From Xanthoparmelia taractica (taxonomy: Eukaryota; Ascomycota; Lecanoromycetes; Lecanorales; Parmeliaceae), in NCBI GenBank assembly GCA_033085395.1, contig MU853182.1, positions 124,001 to 188,000 of the forward strand: DNA of 64,000 nt, given 5' to 3'. Of the stretch, positions 43,778 through 56,117 are shown one piece after another. The translations under genes and the position numbers were made by a program. Below the pieces are notes generated by a model that saw nothing but the letters and a program-made list of their open reading frames with translations, was not told the origin of the DNA and searched no databases. The first letter of the stretch is position 1, and every line of letters begins with the position of its first letter.

Positions 43778-44584
43778 ATGCAGAACCAGGTCTCTTCGAG
43801 TAGTTATCTATCACCAAAGCGCAAACGATGCGATCAAGAATCACTTCTCGCTGATGCTCCGTCTCCCTCTCGCCTCAAAACTACTAATCTACCAACGAGG
43901 CCTCTGCTCGAGCAGGGATGCTCCAACGAAGGTAGCCCGCGAACGAACGTTGCGGGGCGCCTACAGAATTTGGACCTGCAGGAACATAGTCCTATTTCAG
44001 AGTTAGATTTTGGTATGCCTATTGAATCTCGAGTGACCCGCTCAGAGACTGGTCTTCAATCGGGCGGCTTCAATCCGAATATCATCCTTCCGGACAAAAC
44101 ACACAATGCCCCGATCACCCCACCACCAAGCTCCAATGGCCTTTTTGCAAGCTGGGTGCCATTTGAAATACAGAATAAAGGCTTAGTAACGCCTCTCGAG
44201 ATCCCAGAAACCCCTCGATTACGCCCTGTGTCTTCACCCACACCTCCCCCATCAGCGAAAAATCCAAAGTCGCCTCCTCCTTTGTCTCCAACGCTTTGGT
44301 GGCACGACGAGGAAATCACGGGTCACAACCCCAATGATCCTACCGATGATGGCTATGGTATTAACGGTATTGGATTCCTACCAACGCCAGCAATAGCGAA
44401 TGCTCGAGCGGAACGGCGAAAAAAGCAGATCGCAGAGTGGAGAATTAGAGAAGCGAGGGAGGCGAGGCAGAAGAGGGGTGATAGGCGGAGGAGGAGAGAT
44501 GTGGACTTTGGACCCTCAGGAAGCAGCACTACTCATGGGAAAAGGGCGAGCGAGAGTAGGAAGGTTCGCTTTCTGGAGATTTAG
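43778..44584 (+). CDS. Conserved fungal protein, proline-rich with basic C-terminus, unknown function
   Basis: Single exon, 268 residues. The first 180 residues are disordered and Pro/Ser-rich with an early nuclear-localisation-like KRKR. The only well-formed part is near 185-235: LWWHDEEITGHNPNDPTDDG, YGINGIGFLPTPAIANARA, then a long Arg/Glu helix (AEWRIREAREARQKRG). I recognise the H-x-x-x-I-T-G-H and GYGINGIGF elements from uncharacterised ascomycete proteins, but no function is known to me. A nuclear role is suggested only by the basic segments. Confidence 0.7.
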   Translation: MQNQVSSSSYLSPKRKRCDQESLLADAPSPSRLKTTNLPTRPLLEQGCSNEGSPRTNVAGRLQNLDLQEHSPISELDFGMPIESRVTRSETGLQSGGFNPNIILPDKTHNAPITPPPSSNGLFASWVPFEIQNKGLVTPLEIPETPRLRPVSSPTPPPSAKNPKSPPPLSPTLWWHDEEITGHNPNDPTDDGYGINGIGFLPTPAIANARAERRKKQIAEWRIREAREARQKRGDRRRRRDVDFGPSGSSTTHGKRASESRKVRFLEI

Positions 44585-45060
44585 GCACAGGATAGAGGCG
44601 TTATTGAGATTCAGACACCGGCTATGGAAGGCCTAGGCATTGGCGCACCCAATTGGATCACACCAAACTTTATGAGACATGACAGCGATGGCGTACTGCT
44701 GGAGGACTACCTACCATCAATGCTCGTTCACGAACTTCGGGAACCGAGGGGTTGCATTATCTCCTCATACCACCACATATGATCGTACATACATGCATTT
44801 CATGCGCAAATCATTTATCAAGTAGAGCTCTGAATATTAAGTAGAAGCCTGGTGTCTTAGAAAGTAAAAGTTTCACTCAAATCGCAAGATCAATTACGAG
44901 GTTAAAGTCCGAAACATAGCCGGAGTTAATAACGACCACCTTGTTGTCAAGCAACTTTTGAAAAGAAAATCTCGATTACACTGTAGCCCTAAAAGGATCA
45001 GAGAAGCCATCGAGTACTCCATACCTGAAACCTTCCGCAGAAGGACTCGCTGTCTTGGCC
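44585..45060. other. Intergenic, no gene seen
   Basis: Separates two plus-strand genes. AT-rich around 44810-44960. Confidence 0.5.
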
Positions 45061-46021
45061 ATGGCCTCTAGCCACGGAAGCGTAGCGCATCTCCTGCCAC
45101 AGACATACAAACGTATGGTGTCCGCATGGCTAGAAGAAGACTGTCCCAGCTTCGATTACGGCGGATTTGTCGTGGGAGAATCCACGGCCGAGGCAAAATT
45201 GTTGGGCAAGAGTCCGGGCATAGTAGCTGGGGTGCCTTTCTTCGATGAGGTCTTCAGACAATTGGATTGCACGTATGACCTCTTAACATTGACGCGACCC
45301 GACCTTACTCTATATCAAGTCTTCTTCGAGTAAAATAAGCTAAGCTAACGATGTCAGTGTAGAATGGCACATTAGTGAAGGTCATTCCTTCACTCCAATC
45401 ACCCACTGTGCGACAGTCCGCGGTCCGGTACGGAAGATACTCCTCGGAGAACGAGTAGCACTCAATACACTCGCGAGATGCTCAGGTATAGCCACCAGAT
45501 CTGCCCGCATACTCTCCCTGGTCCGCAACGCAGGCTACTCAAATATATTGGCCGGCACCCGCAAGACCACCCCGGGGTTCCGTCTGGTCGAGAAGTATGG
45601 TATGCTCGCTGGTGGTTGTGATCCTCACCGCATTGACCTCAGCGCTATGACCATGCTCAAGGATAACCATGTTATAGCTGCTGGTAGTATCACCCGTGCC
45701 GTCAAGGCCGCACAAGCTGCTGGAGGCTTCGCTATCAAAGTAGAGGTGGAGTGCCAGAGTGAGGCAGAAGCTGATGAGGCTGTAGCAGCCGGTGCTGATG
45801 TGGTAATGCTTGACAATTTTACAGGAGAAGGAGTCAAGGTAGCTGCGAGGAGCCTTAAAGAGAGGTGGAAAGGGAGGAGAGAGTTCCTGATTGAAGTTAG
45901 CGGTGGCCTGACAGAAGCTAACGTCGCAGAATTTGTTTGCAACGATGTGGACGTGATAAGTACCAGCAGTATCCACCAAGGCGTGCCGCATGTGGATTTC
46001 TCGTTGAAGATTGTTCAATGA
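45061..46021 (+). CDS. Quinolinate phosphoribosyltransferase (nicotinate-nucleotide pyrophosphorylase)
   Basis: Exons 45061-45272 and 45358-46021 give 291 residues. The enzyme joins quinolinate and PRPP to nicotinate mononucleotide, the last committed step of de novo NAD synthesis (yeast Bna6). Motifs: VEWHISEGHSF after splicing, ALNTLARCSGIAT, AGTRKTTPGFRLVEKY, GGCDPHRIDLSAM, MLKDNH, KVEVECQ and VVMLDNF, ending with SSIHQGVPHVDFSLKI. All substrate-contacting Arg/Lys/His positions appear present. The 85-nt intron has GTATGA and CAG. Start is at the first ATG; the frame is open a little further upstream. Confidence 0.95.
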
Positions 46022-47349
46022 AGACAGCTCACAAGCGCAAAGCCTTCCACCAGAGTCCCGGTGCAGAAGATGATCTCAGAATAAGTCGTCCAAGCGCTGA
46101 TAATACGCTGGATGAAACACTCGTTGCATTGTTTTGCTCTCGAAGACTGTACCCGCCAGGTAAATGGGCGATCTCCATAGGACGTAAGCCTCTTGAACGT
46201 CACTCTACTTGCCTCGATATACGTCTCCAGAGTTCATCCTCATGTCCTGTTCATGTTTCCTTTTCTTTCGTCTTGCTTCGCGTGGTAACGCCCTATACAT
46301 TAGCGTCAGTCCACAGTTTTAAACCCAATTGCCTTTCGCGGGAGTGTTGGCCTTGAGGAATGGACACCGACATTGGATTCGGCATCCCGTTGATTCGCTC
46401 AGCTGCGCATGATCTTCTTCCGTCGACGGCTGTCTCAGATATCGAGGCAAAGGAAGAGCCGCCGAACCTGTGGGAAACTATCTCGAAGATTTGATGGGGC
46501 GTCAATGGAGTACTTTGATCGTTCGAGCTTCATGACGACCTTTTTGCACCTTGCGAGGAGCTTCCTGGTGATAGAAAGTGAAAGGGATTGCTATCTTTGT
46601 TGGATGATTGGATGAAACGAGACAGCACATGGAAATTCCTTGAAAGTGGAGTCAGTCCATGCTATGACTAGGGAGTCTGACCACCCGTCACGATGCAAGT
46701 TTGCAGCTGTAGCTTCAGAATTACTGACCTGTTACTATTTACGTGGCAAAGTCTATGCCAGTTGCTATCGTCAGCTCTCTACATTTGACACCTAGGACAC
46801 ATCGATCACAGCTCTCACGGATTCCTTAATGTGCACCACCACATGGCGACACAGCTTAGCATCGACCCCCGGCATGAGCTGGGCATAAATCTTTCACCAC
46901 AGAATGATAGCATCATCATGTTTCTTAAGTCAACAGCAATGCTGAAACCACAGGCCGTTTGCAGACCCATATCCTATGGACTTGTGGACGCAATTACACG
47001 GTCTGAGATGAGCTCATGCGGTCATAATGCAACATCCAACTTCGACTAGCTACAAAGAGAGATCGAGCTGTGGCCACCGCCTCCATGAGCGTGTACGGAG
47101 ACCCTGAGGGGCCTGCGTAGCTCGCATACAATCCATGCAGTCGAACCTAATAGCTCGACATCAGTGTTTTGGCTGCCAGTGACTGGCCTTGCTCGAAGAT
47201 ACCCGGCATCTACAACAATAGACGGCATCGTCTGCATGGCTCAGAGTCTTTAGACAGTATTGAATCCCTCATATACCTTACTATCAAATGATATAGACAC
47301 TATCAGGATGTGATTCCTCTCCAGAGCTTCGAGACCCAGCTTGTGAGTC

Positions 47350-47424
47350 TCGTGCCGTGACTAACCAGGGTCAAGGCGCTCGACTACGAATCGAAAGATT
47401 CTGGGTTCGATCCCGAGCTCGGTC
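47350..47424 (+). pseudogene. tRNA-Arg(ACG)-like sequence, probably degenerate
   Basis: An anticodon arm with loop CTACGAA (anticodon ACG) and a T-arm with loop TTCGATC are present in correct spacing. The T stem has one mismatch, and I could not pair the acceptor or D stems convincingly, so it is probably a pseudo-tRNA or tRNA-derived fragment. Confidence 0.35.
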
Positions 47425-50400
47425 AAAGATGTGTACATTGTTTTCTAAATGGTCTGCTTGAGCTTTACACGACCCATGCGAATAGCATCAACTTTGTTTC
47501 CAAAAATTTTGTTGTAAATATATATAGAATCTAGGGCAACACGAGACATTTCGTTCGTTAATGTGCTCCCGCCCCCTTCTGCTCTCCCGCTACCCCCCAA
47601 CGCTCTCTTTTTACTTTTCTCTACACCCTCAATACTTCTTCGGACTCCCTTCCTGCTTCTCCGTGTTCACCTTACTGCTGCTCCCGCTTTTTGCGGCCTT
47701 ACTTCCTTTTTCTGAAACAGAAACGGCAATTTCCAATCCCAAAGTTCAGGGTGTATGTGATCACTTGTGTATCGGGTACCTTTGTAGAACAAAAAGCTTG
47801 TCCTCTATCACCTCGTTCGTCTTCTCTGCGATCTGAATTTCCACCTACGTGGATGAGGATGCCGCAGATGCCGCTCGCTGTCTTGTGCTGAGTTATACGA
47901 GGGCGTCGAAAATGGTGCACTTGTGGCTTGCCAATGAATGCATCGCGGCATGATTCGTTCATTCATTCAACAGGGTTCCCATTTTCGCTATCTGTATGTA
48001 TGTACTCTGTCCGCAAGCTTGCAGTGCGTCTTCAAAGCTCCCTAAGCTGGGCGGTCCACCAGAATTAACCAATGTCGGCATTGAGATTCGTTCCTCCACG
48101 GAACTGGAAGGAGTCATCGGAGCCTGATCCTAAGCTGAAATGGGGTCCACGGAGGCGGCGATGCCGCTCAGGGACTGACTCTACGACTTGGTTTTCCTTG
48201 GACGATGGCTCCGCGCTCCGATCACGATGTGCCAGCCCTTTTGCTCTCCACAGTATCAATGCCAATGCGCTGGCCCTGCTCCACGCCAGCTGCGAGGACA
48301 ATTGTGCCCCGCTGCCTTCTTTGCTTAGGTCACGGTCATGGTTGGAGTCTCTTTTCACAAGGGCCGGGTTGGATCTTGGATAGTTGCCGCTGAAGCGAGA
48401 GACGCCTCTCGGCCCCAATAGCCGGTGCTGTGCTTCGTGGAAGCCATCGTTTTGGGGTACATGTTTCCCCACACAGCTGCTCGGAATTTATGGAGTGACG
48501 TTTTGGGGAAAGTGAAGAACTTCCTTACCTCCATCCTTCTGTATGATCTCGGCCATTTCTGTTTTAGGCAAGAGAGATATTCCCCGTTGGCTTCCGTCTC
48601 GTTTCCTCGAGTTACTTGCATTTTTTTTCAAGGGCTTTCTCGGCAGGTCAGCGGAAAGCCATCATTCTTCGATGATGGGATTTTGCGTATCTGATGATGA
48701 GGTGTGATGTCTCGTCTGGCGGCATGCCGTTCTTCGAGTCTCCCCTAGCTCGTAGTGACGCTTGTTTGCCTCGGTTTATGTCATGGAGCAAAGCAGTCGT
48801 GGAGATTTCCCGGTATTGATTCAGCCCGACCTTCCTGCACCCCCGCGAAAGTCTGAAGAGGAGCTAGACAGAGGTGAAAGCACGGATTGGCCTCTTCGAC
48901 TTGAACTTTTTACCAGTGACCATGAAGGGGCTTGGCTGATGAGATGGAGGGTGATGATCCAAGGGTACTGTCAAGCTATGTCAATCAATATAAAACCCGG
49001 CTTTGGGTATTCCTTTATATCTAGGCATGGACACTGTTTCAGTTGTACTCGTACGCGGGCCGCGGGAGAGTGGCAAGGCAGACAGAAGAACAGATAATGA
49101 TGGAGTGGCATATAGCTGGCTGCTGGCCGAACGTGACTACCATTAATGAGTCTGGCTGAACCTGCAAGGTGATTGATCATAAGGCGAGGTATACTCGGAA
49201 CCTTGTCTATCGTAGTATCATCAACTTCGTTAACCTCCAAACGAGGGTGGCCGGAAGTCATGCCGAGAAAGCCTGAGTGTTCCAGAATCGGGATATCTGT
49301 GCATCCAGCACCGACGCTATATTTGATGTACTTGGGCGGGCAAGCAGTATCAGGGGGGCTTATGCCATAGTGTTTTCCTTACGCTTAGTTCATAATGTTG
49401 CAAGACTCTGATATGCCCTCCGTTAGATTGCTCTCTTGGGCCATTTCTATACTCGAGTTCTATCCCTTCTATTCATATACTCCTTCATCGACTTTCTCTC
49501 CACTACTGTCGACCAGATTCCATCCAGACTTGAGATGCACTGGATAGATATGATGAGATGGTGGAACAGGATACAGCCTCCGGTAGTCTCTCTCGCCTTG
49601 GTGGGTTTATAGCTCACTTACTCTTTGGCCAAACGATACTTGCCCGCTCAAAAGCATGTAAGATGGAGTCCATGACTACCCAGCCATCTGAAATCCTCAT
49701 CAGGTCGATAATAACATTGGCAAGTTCCGAGACTATGCGCCGCATGACTGAATGAAGAGGCTTATTCGTCAACCAGCACAGATGTCCCCAGCAGTCAATC
49801 TACTAACAGAGTCAAAGCATGACTGGCATCTCTGGCCGTTTCTCGAAAGAAATTGGGCTGTCGTCCAAAGTCCACTGGGGGTTGTGCTCCACACCACTCT
49901 ATGATTGCCATTCATTCTGGTATTGTCTTCACCGGTTTTTTAATAACATCCGGCAACACTGAGCACTCGCCTTGTGTTCTCAATGTAGTTCCTGAGTGCG
50001 TACTGGGCATTAAATCCTTCACTATCTCAAGTTCACTTTGGAGGGCGTCCGCAGAATCCTTCCCAGCCTTTAAGGTAGGAAATTGTTTCAGCTGCCTTGG
50101 CACGATTCAGACTTGCAAATCTGTAGAACGTTGCAGTAGTGGCCAGGCCGCTGATTTCACAGCCCACTGAGAGTTTTTTGTCTTTGTGCTCCCTTCCGCA
50201 CCACGATTGGGGCAATGGAGCTGAAGGCTCTGCCCAACGCCGGGATGCAAGAGATGAGCGTTTCGATTCCTTCGTGCTTCCTGAACACAATCATTTTGGC
50301 TTTCAAGCAATACCCGAATGGTGCTCGTGTAAGGGGCTGCCTTGTGGTTACTCTTTTGGTTTAGAAATGCCAGTCCATGAAGCACGGAGATGACTTTCTC

Positions 50401-50511
50401 GGCAGGTTATGGCACTGGCGTATATAAACTGAGCATGTCGTGATTCTTGAATCCATCTCAGGATAGGGGTAGGGAAGTCGGATGGACTTCTCCTATCCAG
50501 TTGGTTTTCCT

Positions 50512-50553
<42 letters not shown>
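50512..50553. repeat. (CT)n microsatellite
   Basis: About 20 CT units in the gene-poor region. Confidence 0.95.
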
Positions 50554-50557
<4 letters not shown>

Positions 50558-51720
50558 TCTTCTTACCAGATCGCAAGGGGCACCCGGGAGTAATTTTTCC
50601 GGATAGCAGCTTGTTGCTACGTGTGTATGGCCCGTGAAAAATAGAATGACCCCAGTCAAGTTTGGGAGCCTTGTCCCGTGCGGAGCTTGAGTTTCGTGGG
50701 CACAGCAGTACTTGGCATTTGTCGTGAGAAATGGAGGCCCCGGCGTTGCGAACCTCCTTCAGAGTTGCTTGACGGACGGGGGTCAGTCTTCTTCCAGGGC
50801 TTGTTGCAGTATAAAATCGCCTGAGCAAGATCACTCTCGCCGGCCATTTCAGTAGCAGCTTCAATTATAAGGTCATGTCGCTTCAAGACATCGTTGCTCT
50901 GTATCTGGTACATCGACTGGTTCGGATATTTTGCGAAAACCACACATCCCCGTTCCCCCCCACCCCAACCCCGGGGGAAATACTGTATCGGTTGTCTGCC
51001 CCTTCCTAATTATCGCCGCGACCCAGACCGACCAAGATGCCTTTAACACGAACCCAAAGCAAGAAGAAAGCACATTTGTGCGGACCTTGAGCAAGCCGCT
51101 TCTGCACGTTTCCCCGTACAAGATCATAGATAACCTTGGCCTCTGAAGAATGCTAGGGTGGTCGGACATAAAAGTCTCGCAATGTATAAACTACTAGAAT
51201 TTTCGTCCTCGATGTCATCACAGTCATCGTATCGCCGATAAAAGCAATCAAGCATCATCCATCGTGTGTCCTGTTTTGCTCGGAAATTATTATCTATCCA
51301 TCAACATCCTAGTGTAGGACAAGGGCTGTCTTCACCTCATCGGCTGGCTCGTCATCCTCAAGACGATCTTCACTTGTCAAGAAAAATGGCTGGTGTTGAG
51401 TTGATAGTGAGCCAGCTTGTGACTCAGCTGACCCTGAGGGCTTTACGAGAGGGATACTTCTCGCTCTTTGAGCTTTAACCAAAAAAATGTCTTACCCAGG
51501 TCATGAATAGACTTTTTCGAGCTTTTCGCATCTTGCGCGGACGCAGTGTCTTGCAGCTCATAACGCTCTCTACTTACTTAATCAGTCTTGTAATCTATCG
51601 TCTGGCTTGCGTCGATTCCAGAAATGTTGAAAGTGTTGCTATTCCTGAAATGACAGTGCCAACGGTGAGGAGTTGAAGATGTTGTTGCTTATCACCTCCA
51701 AAAAAACGTAAAAAAAAGAC

Positions 51721-51823
51721 TGGACACACCCGGAATCGAACCGGGGACCCCTCCCACTTAGGATATCACATGATGGTGTTTGTGAAATGCTAAGGGAGTA
51801 TTATACCACTAAACCATGCGCCC
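51721..51823 (-). tRNA. tRNA-Ala(AGC) with a 31-nt intron
   Basis: On the minus strand the acceptor pairs GGGCGCA with TGTGTCC (seven pairs including two wobbles), the T-arm contains CCCCGGTTCGATTCCGGG, and the anticodon stem CTCCC/GGGAG encloses TTAGCAT. The intron 51787-51757 lies one base 3' of the anticodon, the canonical place for eukaryotic tRNA introns. CCA is not encoded, as expected. Confidence 0.88.
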
Positions 51824-52744
51824 TTGTTGATATATGAAGATGTCTTCAATTATCATACATATACCACATAATTTGAATGTTTTGGTCTATATTCTTTGTC
51901 ACTCTTCATCTACGGGATGTGTACTAAAGAGAGAGAGAGAGGATATTTCACTTCAAAGCGGCCTGAGGGATCTTTCAAAGTCGTATGCAAATGAGATAAA
52001 GAAGGATGAGTGGAGCTGCCTAGCCAACCAGAATATGAACGACGGAACGAACACTCAGGTGTAGATGAACGATAATCAAGACCGAGAGATCGTGGCGCGC
52101 ATTTACATCCAATGCTGCTGACTCAAAGACGCATTCACAGTCACTCCACGGAGAAGGCTCTAACTGAAGAGCTGTGTTTGTATTGCCCTTATCAACCGGC
52201 TTGCGGAATACCCTTCAAGTTCAACATTTCGCCCCGAATCTCCTGCACCTGCCATGTAGGCTTTCTTCTGGGGTGGCCGTGATAGCAGCTTTCAAACCTT
52301 TCGCGATCTGCCAGCAGGCAAGAACTTGTTCAATACTTGGTTCAGCAGAGCTTCGAGTTGCTCCAAAAGCCATTTTGCCACGAAATTAGAGCATAAAAGG
52401 TACTTGTTTCGTGCCTTCTTCAGCTCCTACGACCTCGGATTTTAGGTCTTGCGTTATATCTCGTCGTTGCAGATCTTGAGACGACCGACTGGGCCACCTT
52501 TGCATTTCTCGCTGTAGTCAAAGATGATCTTGCCTGTATCGACCATGGAACCAAGTCCTAGTACTACCATATCCCAACTCTTTATCGAGGTCGTGGGTGA
52601 GAGAGACATTTGGGATGTAGGTGTGGTGAGTGTTGCTTGTATGCAAAGCTGAAGCTTTCCAGGAATTCTCGTGAGTGCGAACCTTACGTTTATCTCTGCA
52701 AAATGCTCTCGTGCCCATTTCTTTAGTGGATGCCATTCGTCATT
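51824..52744. other. Intergenic, possible coding remnants
   Basis: No gene recognised. A minus-strand frame of about 109 codons at 52454-52783 overlaps the end of the RCC1 remnant but has no family I know. Confidence 0.4.
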
Positions 52745-53420
52745 TCGCCCACCTCCTCGGCCAAAATTCTGTAATGGCCGCATAGCCTACCCAAACAATT
52801 CTCTTGCCCCAGATCGAAGAATGGTCGAGGAGAGTAGCTTCCTCAACATCGTCAGCAGCACCCTGCCCGGTCTCCCCGTAGATGTTAGAGAATTCGATGG
52901 TGTTTATCTCACCTTGAATGTTCTCCAATCATAGACCGTCCTTCTATTGTTGAGTGCAAATGTGGTGTTTTCCGGGAAAACAGAGATATCTATGGCAGCA
53001 GGTGTTGCTTCTTGAGGGCTCATGCCGCTCGCTGAATCTTCGCTATCCGAACCAGTCTGCATCACCATCCCGCCATCCTGGGTCGTATGCCGTCGAAGAG
53101 CACCCAATTTGCTAACTCCCCACGTCAAGAACTTGTTGTCGTAAGTGAGTGCCGCGCAATGCATGCCCCCAGCAGCCAGCTACACCACGCCGGCCTTTTC
53201 AACGTTTAGACTGAGGCGAGGTCGGCGGTATTCTGTGGCGAGACCCTTTGCACCGACACCAAATTCGCCTTCTTCGTTGGTTTCGATCACGTAGATGTTC
53301 AGACGCTGGTCGGGGGCTTGGTTGATGACTGCTTTCGGCTTGGTAGTTGTCCGTGTGGAAAAAGCTTGTAGGCTTGTTACCCAGTCTTGCCTGACCGATT
53401 CTGTCCGCTTGCTCAAGCAG
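52745..53420 (-). pseudogene. RCC1 (Ran guanine-nucleotide exchange factor) pseudogene fragment
   Basis: Three successive minus-strand segments follow fungal RCC1 order: 53416-53180 (NQAPDQRLNIYVIETNEEGE), 53164-52904 (GMHCAALTYDNKFLTWGV) and 52928-52745 (GETGQGAADDVEEATLL). Between the first two an in-frame TAG replaces the Gln expected before LAAGGMHC. Several conserved Gly and Trp are changed, and the middle blades of the propeller are missing, so only about 210 of some 480 residues remain. The intact RCC1 is essential for Ran-driven nuclear transport, so a working copy must be elsewhere. This is a truncated, mutated duplicate. Confidence 0.75.
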
Positions 53421-53789
53421 ACAATCTCTGCCGCAAGGATCCCTCACTGTATTTACACAGGCGTCCCTGTCTGCCTAGTTGTAGAAGCTCTCGTTATACA
53501 CCAGGTTCAAGCACAGCTGGTCTCCAATGATCACACATAGCACACGCTCTGCCTATTCAGCACCCCCAACGTTATACACATTCGGTCAACATGAAGTTCT
53601 CTCTCCGCTATTCCCTTGTCCCCTCGGATAAACTTCTCTACCACTCCCGTGCTACTAATGTCCACTTCAGTCGTTGGGTCTCCGTCCTTAGAATATAATC
53701 GCCGAGGCCGTCAGTTTGCTAGTGTGGGGCAATGGCTCAGGAGCTCGTTAGTCATGGGCAGATATGGCATGGTAGCTTAGGGATCGGGG
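53421..53789. other. Short gap between two pseudogene fragments
   Basis: No supported gene. Confidence 0.4.
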
Positions 53790-54250
53790 CTTCATGCACG
53801 TGATCATTTCGTCGGCGTTCTTATCTTCAACCACTTGAAATGTCTCCGAGGCCCATTTCTCGAGATCCATAAACGTAGGTACGGTTGCCAATGATTCAAG
53901 CGGCTATGGTTGGATGGTCAAAACGGAGAGCCTTCCAGGCCTCCCGAAAGAGAGAGATGAGAGGTCTTTACTGGGCGAGTGTGCCGATCGGGGTGGCGGG
54001 GACGACAGTATTGATGGCTCAACGCGCGCGATTGAGCGGACGAGCTGCGTCCGCAGGTATCTTGAAGAACGTCTCATTCTCGCAGATTGCCTCCCTCGCT
54101 GACCCCGGACCAAGGCATTCTTGGATTCGAGCCATGCCTGCCAGGAAGGAGGATCTTCTGTATTGCGGAATTGGTCTTTTCCGGTCAGAGGGACCGACAC
54201 GGACTGCTACATGATGTTCGTGAGCTGTTCTTTGACGGAGACATGAACCG
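53790..54250 (-). pseudogene. Fragment of a condensation-domain-like (Tri3/alcohol-acetyltransferase type) acyltransferase
   Basis: On the minus strand near 53950-53895 the sequence reads FREAWKALRFDHPTIAA followed directly by a stop, then after a frame change near 53870 it reads LEKWASETFQVVEDKNADEM. This order (aromatic helix ALRFDHP, then a WASETF-type helix about 25 residues later) is that of fungal O-acetyltransferases with the condensation fold. At least one stop and one frameshift break it, and no HxxxD active-site motif is visible. Family placement is tentative. Confidence 0.4.
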
Positions 54251-56117
54251 TGATGTACCGGAAGCATGTCTTGCCAATAGAGTAAAAAGTAGTGCTCTTT
54301 GCGCTGTTGATCAGAAGTCAAGATATCACTGCTGAATGAACACCGCCGCTGTTGCCGATAATCTTCCTACCTTTTCTTTTTGCCATCAACTCTCAATCTT
54401 CTTAGCTATGACTTACATCCTTTTTCAGCATCACATAAAAGTGTCTAGGAAGATGGGAGACGGTGCCAACTACAGCCAACATCATGGCTGTCAGCATCAC
54501 CGTATCCTTCCATAGGAGGAGTCAAGATTAGTTGATAGTGCTCCTTGAAGATATGTACTTCTGTCAGATCTCCTCAGCAGCTGTTATCTGGCTAGACCTC
54601 CAAGCTGAGGCTTTTTCGATGGATTGGCAACACCGTGCATTTCCATCAGCGATATCCTAGCTTGGCGCAGCCAGGCAGTGTTCTACCGCAAAGCCCGCTG
54701 CTGTTGATCGCGGTCAAAGCTCGACTTCTAGAATCCCACTTCCTGACCCCGACGCATCTGGCAAGGAAGGTCTAGAAAGTAGACTAGGCAGCAGGAGGCT
54801 GACCAAACCAACAGTGCTGATTCATGTTATGAACAAGCGTGGGCAGCTCTAGCCGAAATACGAGGCAGGCTTCCTTCACTGTGCTGCGCCCCTCCACCCT
54901 CTTAGTTCCAGTATTGGGAATGCTCCCTTAATCAGTCGGAAACGGGCAATCTTGATTCCTAAGTCCGGCGTATAAAATACAAGTATATATATCCATGTAT
55001 CAACCAACATCCCATCGGATCTTGCCCCTGTCAATCGGAAAAGAGGCAGCGTTCGCATCGGCTCTCCTGAAAAGGCCTAGTCCTACCTACTAAGCTGAGT
55101 GGCCGGTGATCCAGCCACCTAACCTTCAAGAGACTTCGGTCGATCATGATGCTGCAAAACAGGCAGGGAATCCCAGCAACAGACCAACGGGAAGAAAATG
55201 CACGCATCCGATCGCGAGCTTGGAGAAGCGAAAAAGTCCGTTGGAGTTTATGTTTTGTCGTACTTTGTAAAAATCCAGGCTCAGGTAGCTCGCGGGACGA
55301 ATTCCGCGTTGTGTGTGTACCATACGAAGTAAAGGTTATGTTTGTGTCGATCAACAGCGAGCCGACGACAATACCTCGGGAGGTTTTGTGCTTTTGTGCA
55401 TTGTGCTTTGTGCTTTTGTCTTCTCCGTCTTCGTCCTCGTCTGCGTGTTCTTTTTGCTTTATTGATCCAGTCGTTTACCGTGGTGCTAACTGGCTACTAC
55501 TCTTGTCTTGCTTGAGTCCTCATGATGATAGCTTTTTCGGATTACGAGGATTGCGCAGCGGAAGTGGGGAATTGTGTAAATCTTGATTGATCCGTTCATT
55601 AATACATGGTAAGGGAAAAATTGCCTCATTGCTCATGGGTTCCATGGCGATAAAGATCTCTATGACTGCGTTCGTTGATGAATGTGAAGGATCGAGGTGT
55701 ACTTATGAGGGTTCAGCTGCTGGCTGATGGAAGATGAGGATGCGTTTTAAGGTTTGGATACTTATTTATTTTTGGTGATATTCATTGATCGGTAGATAGA
55801 GGTGGAGGAAAGGGAGAGATGAGGATGCATACTAGGGACCAGTTGGGAAAGGGAGGGTTGCAATTGTGATGTGATGGATATGGATGAATGCATATGAGGA
55901 GAACTTGGCTGTTGGGAAGAGGAAGGAAAGGGTTCGTGAAGGCTTTGTATGGGGCATGTGGAGGATTTGTATGAATGCTTTTTCATGCTATATATATTTC
56001 TATATGCAAATGGTCCATATATGCTCGATGCACTCCGCTATCCCTCGCAATTTCGTCTGCAGGTACAAAGCCTGCTCGAACTCCTCAAAAATCTCAATTC
56101 GTTTGCGCTTTAGCGCT
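54251..56117. other. Gene-poor stretch
   Basis: About 1.9 kb without supported gene. Short frames on both strands, no repeats of note. Confidence 0.45.

Larger units (their letters stand above)
46022..51720. other. 5.7-kb gene-poor region
   Basis: No intact gene could be supported. Several stretches read like decayed coding sequence, with broken frames: near 46370-46680 on plus, 48780-48960 on plus, and 49190-49370 and 49900-50390 on minus; I could not assign families. A tRNA-Arg-like sequence lies near 47350, and a CT microsatellite at about 50512-50553. Confidence 0.4.
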
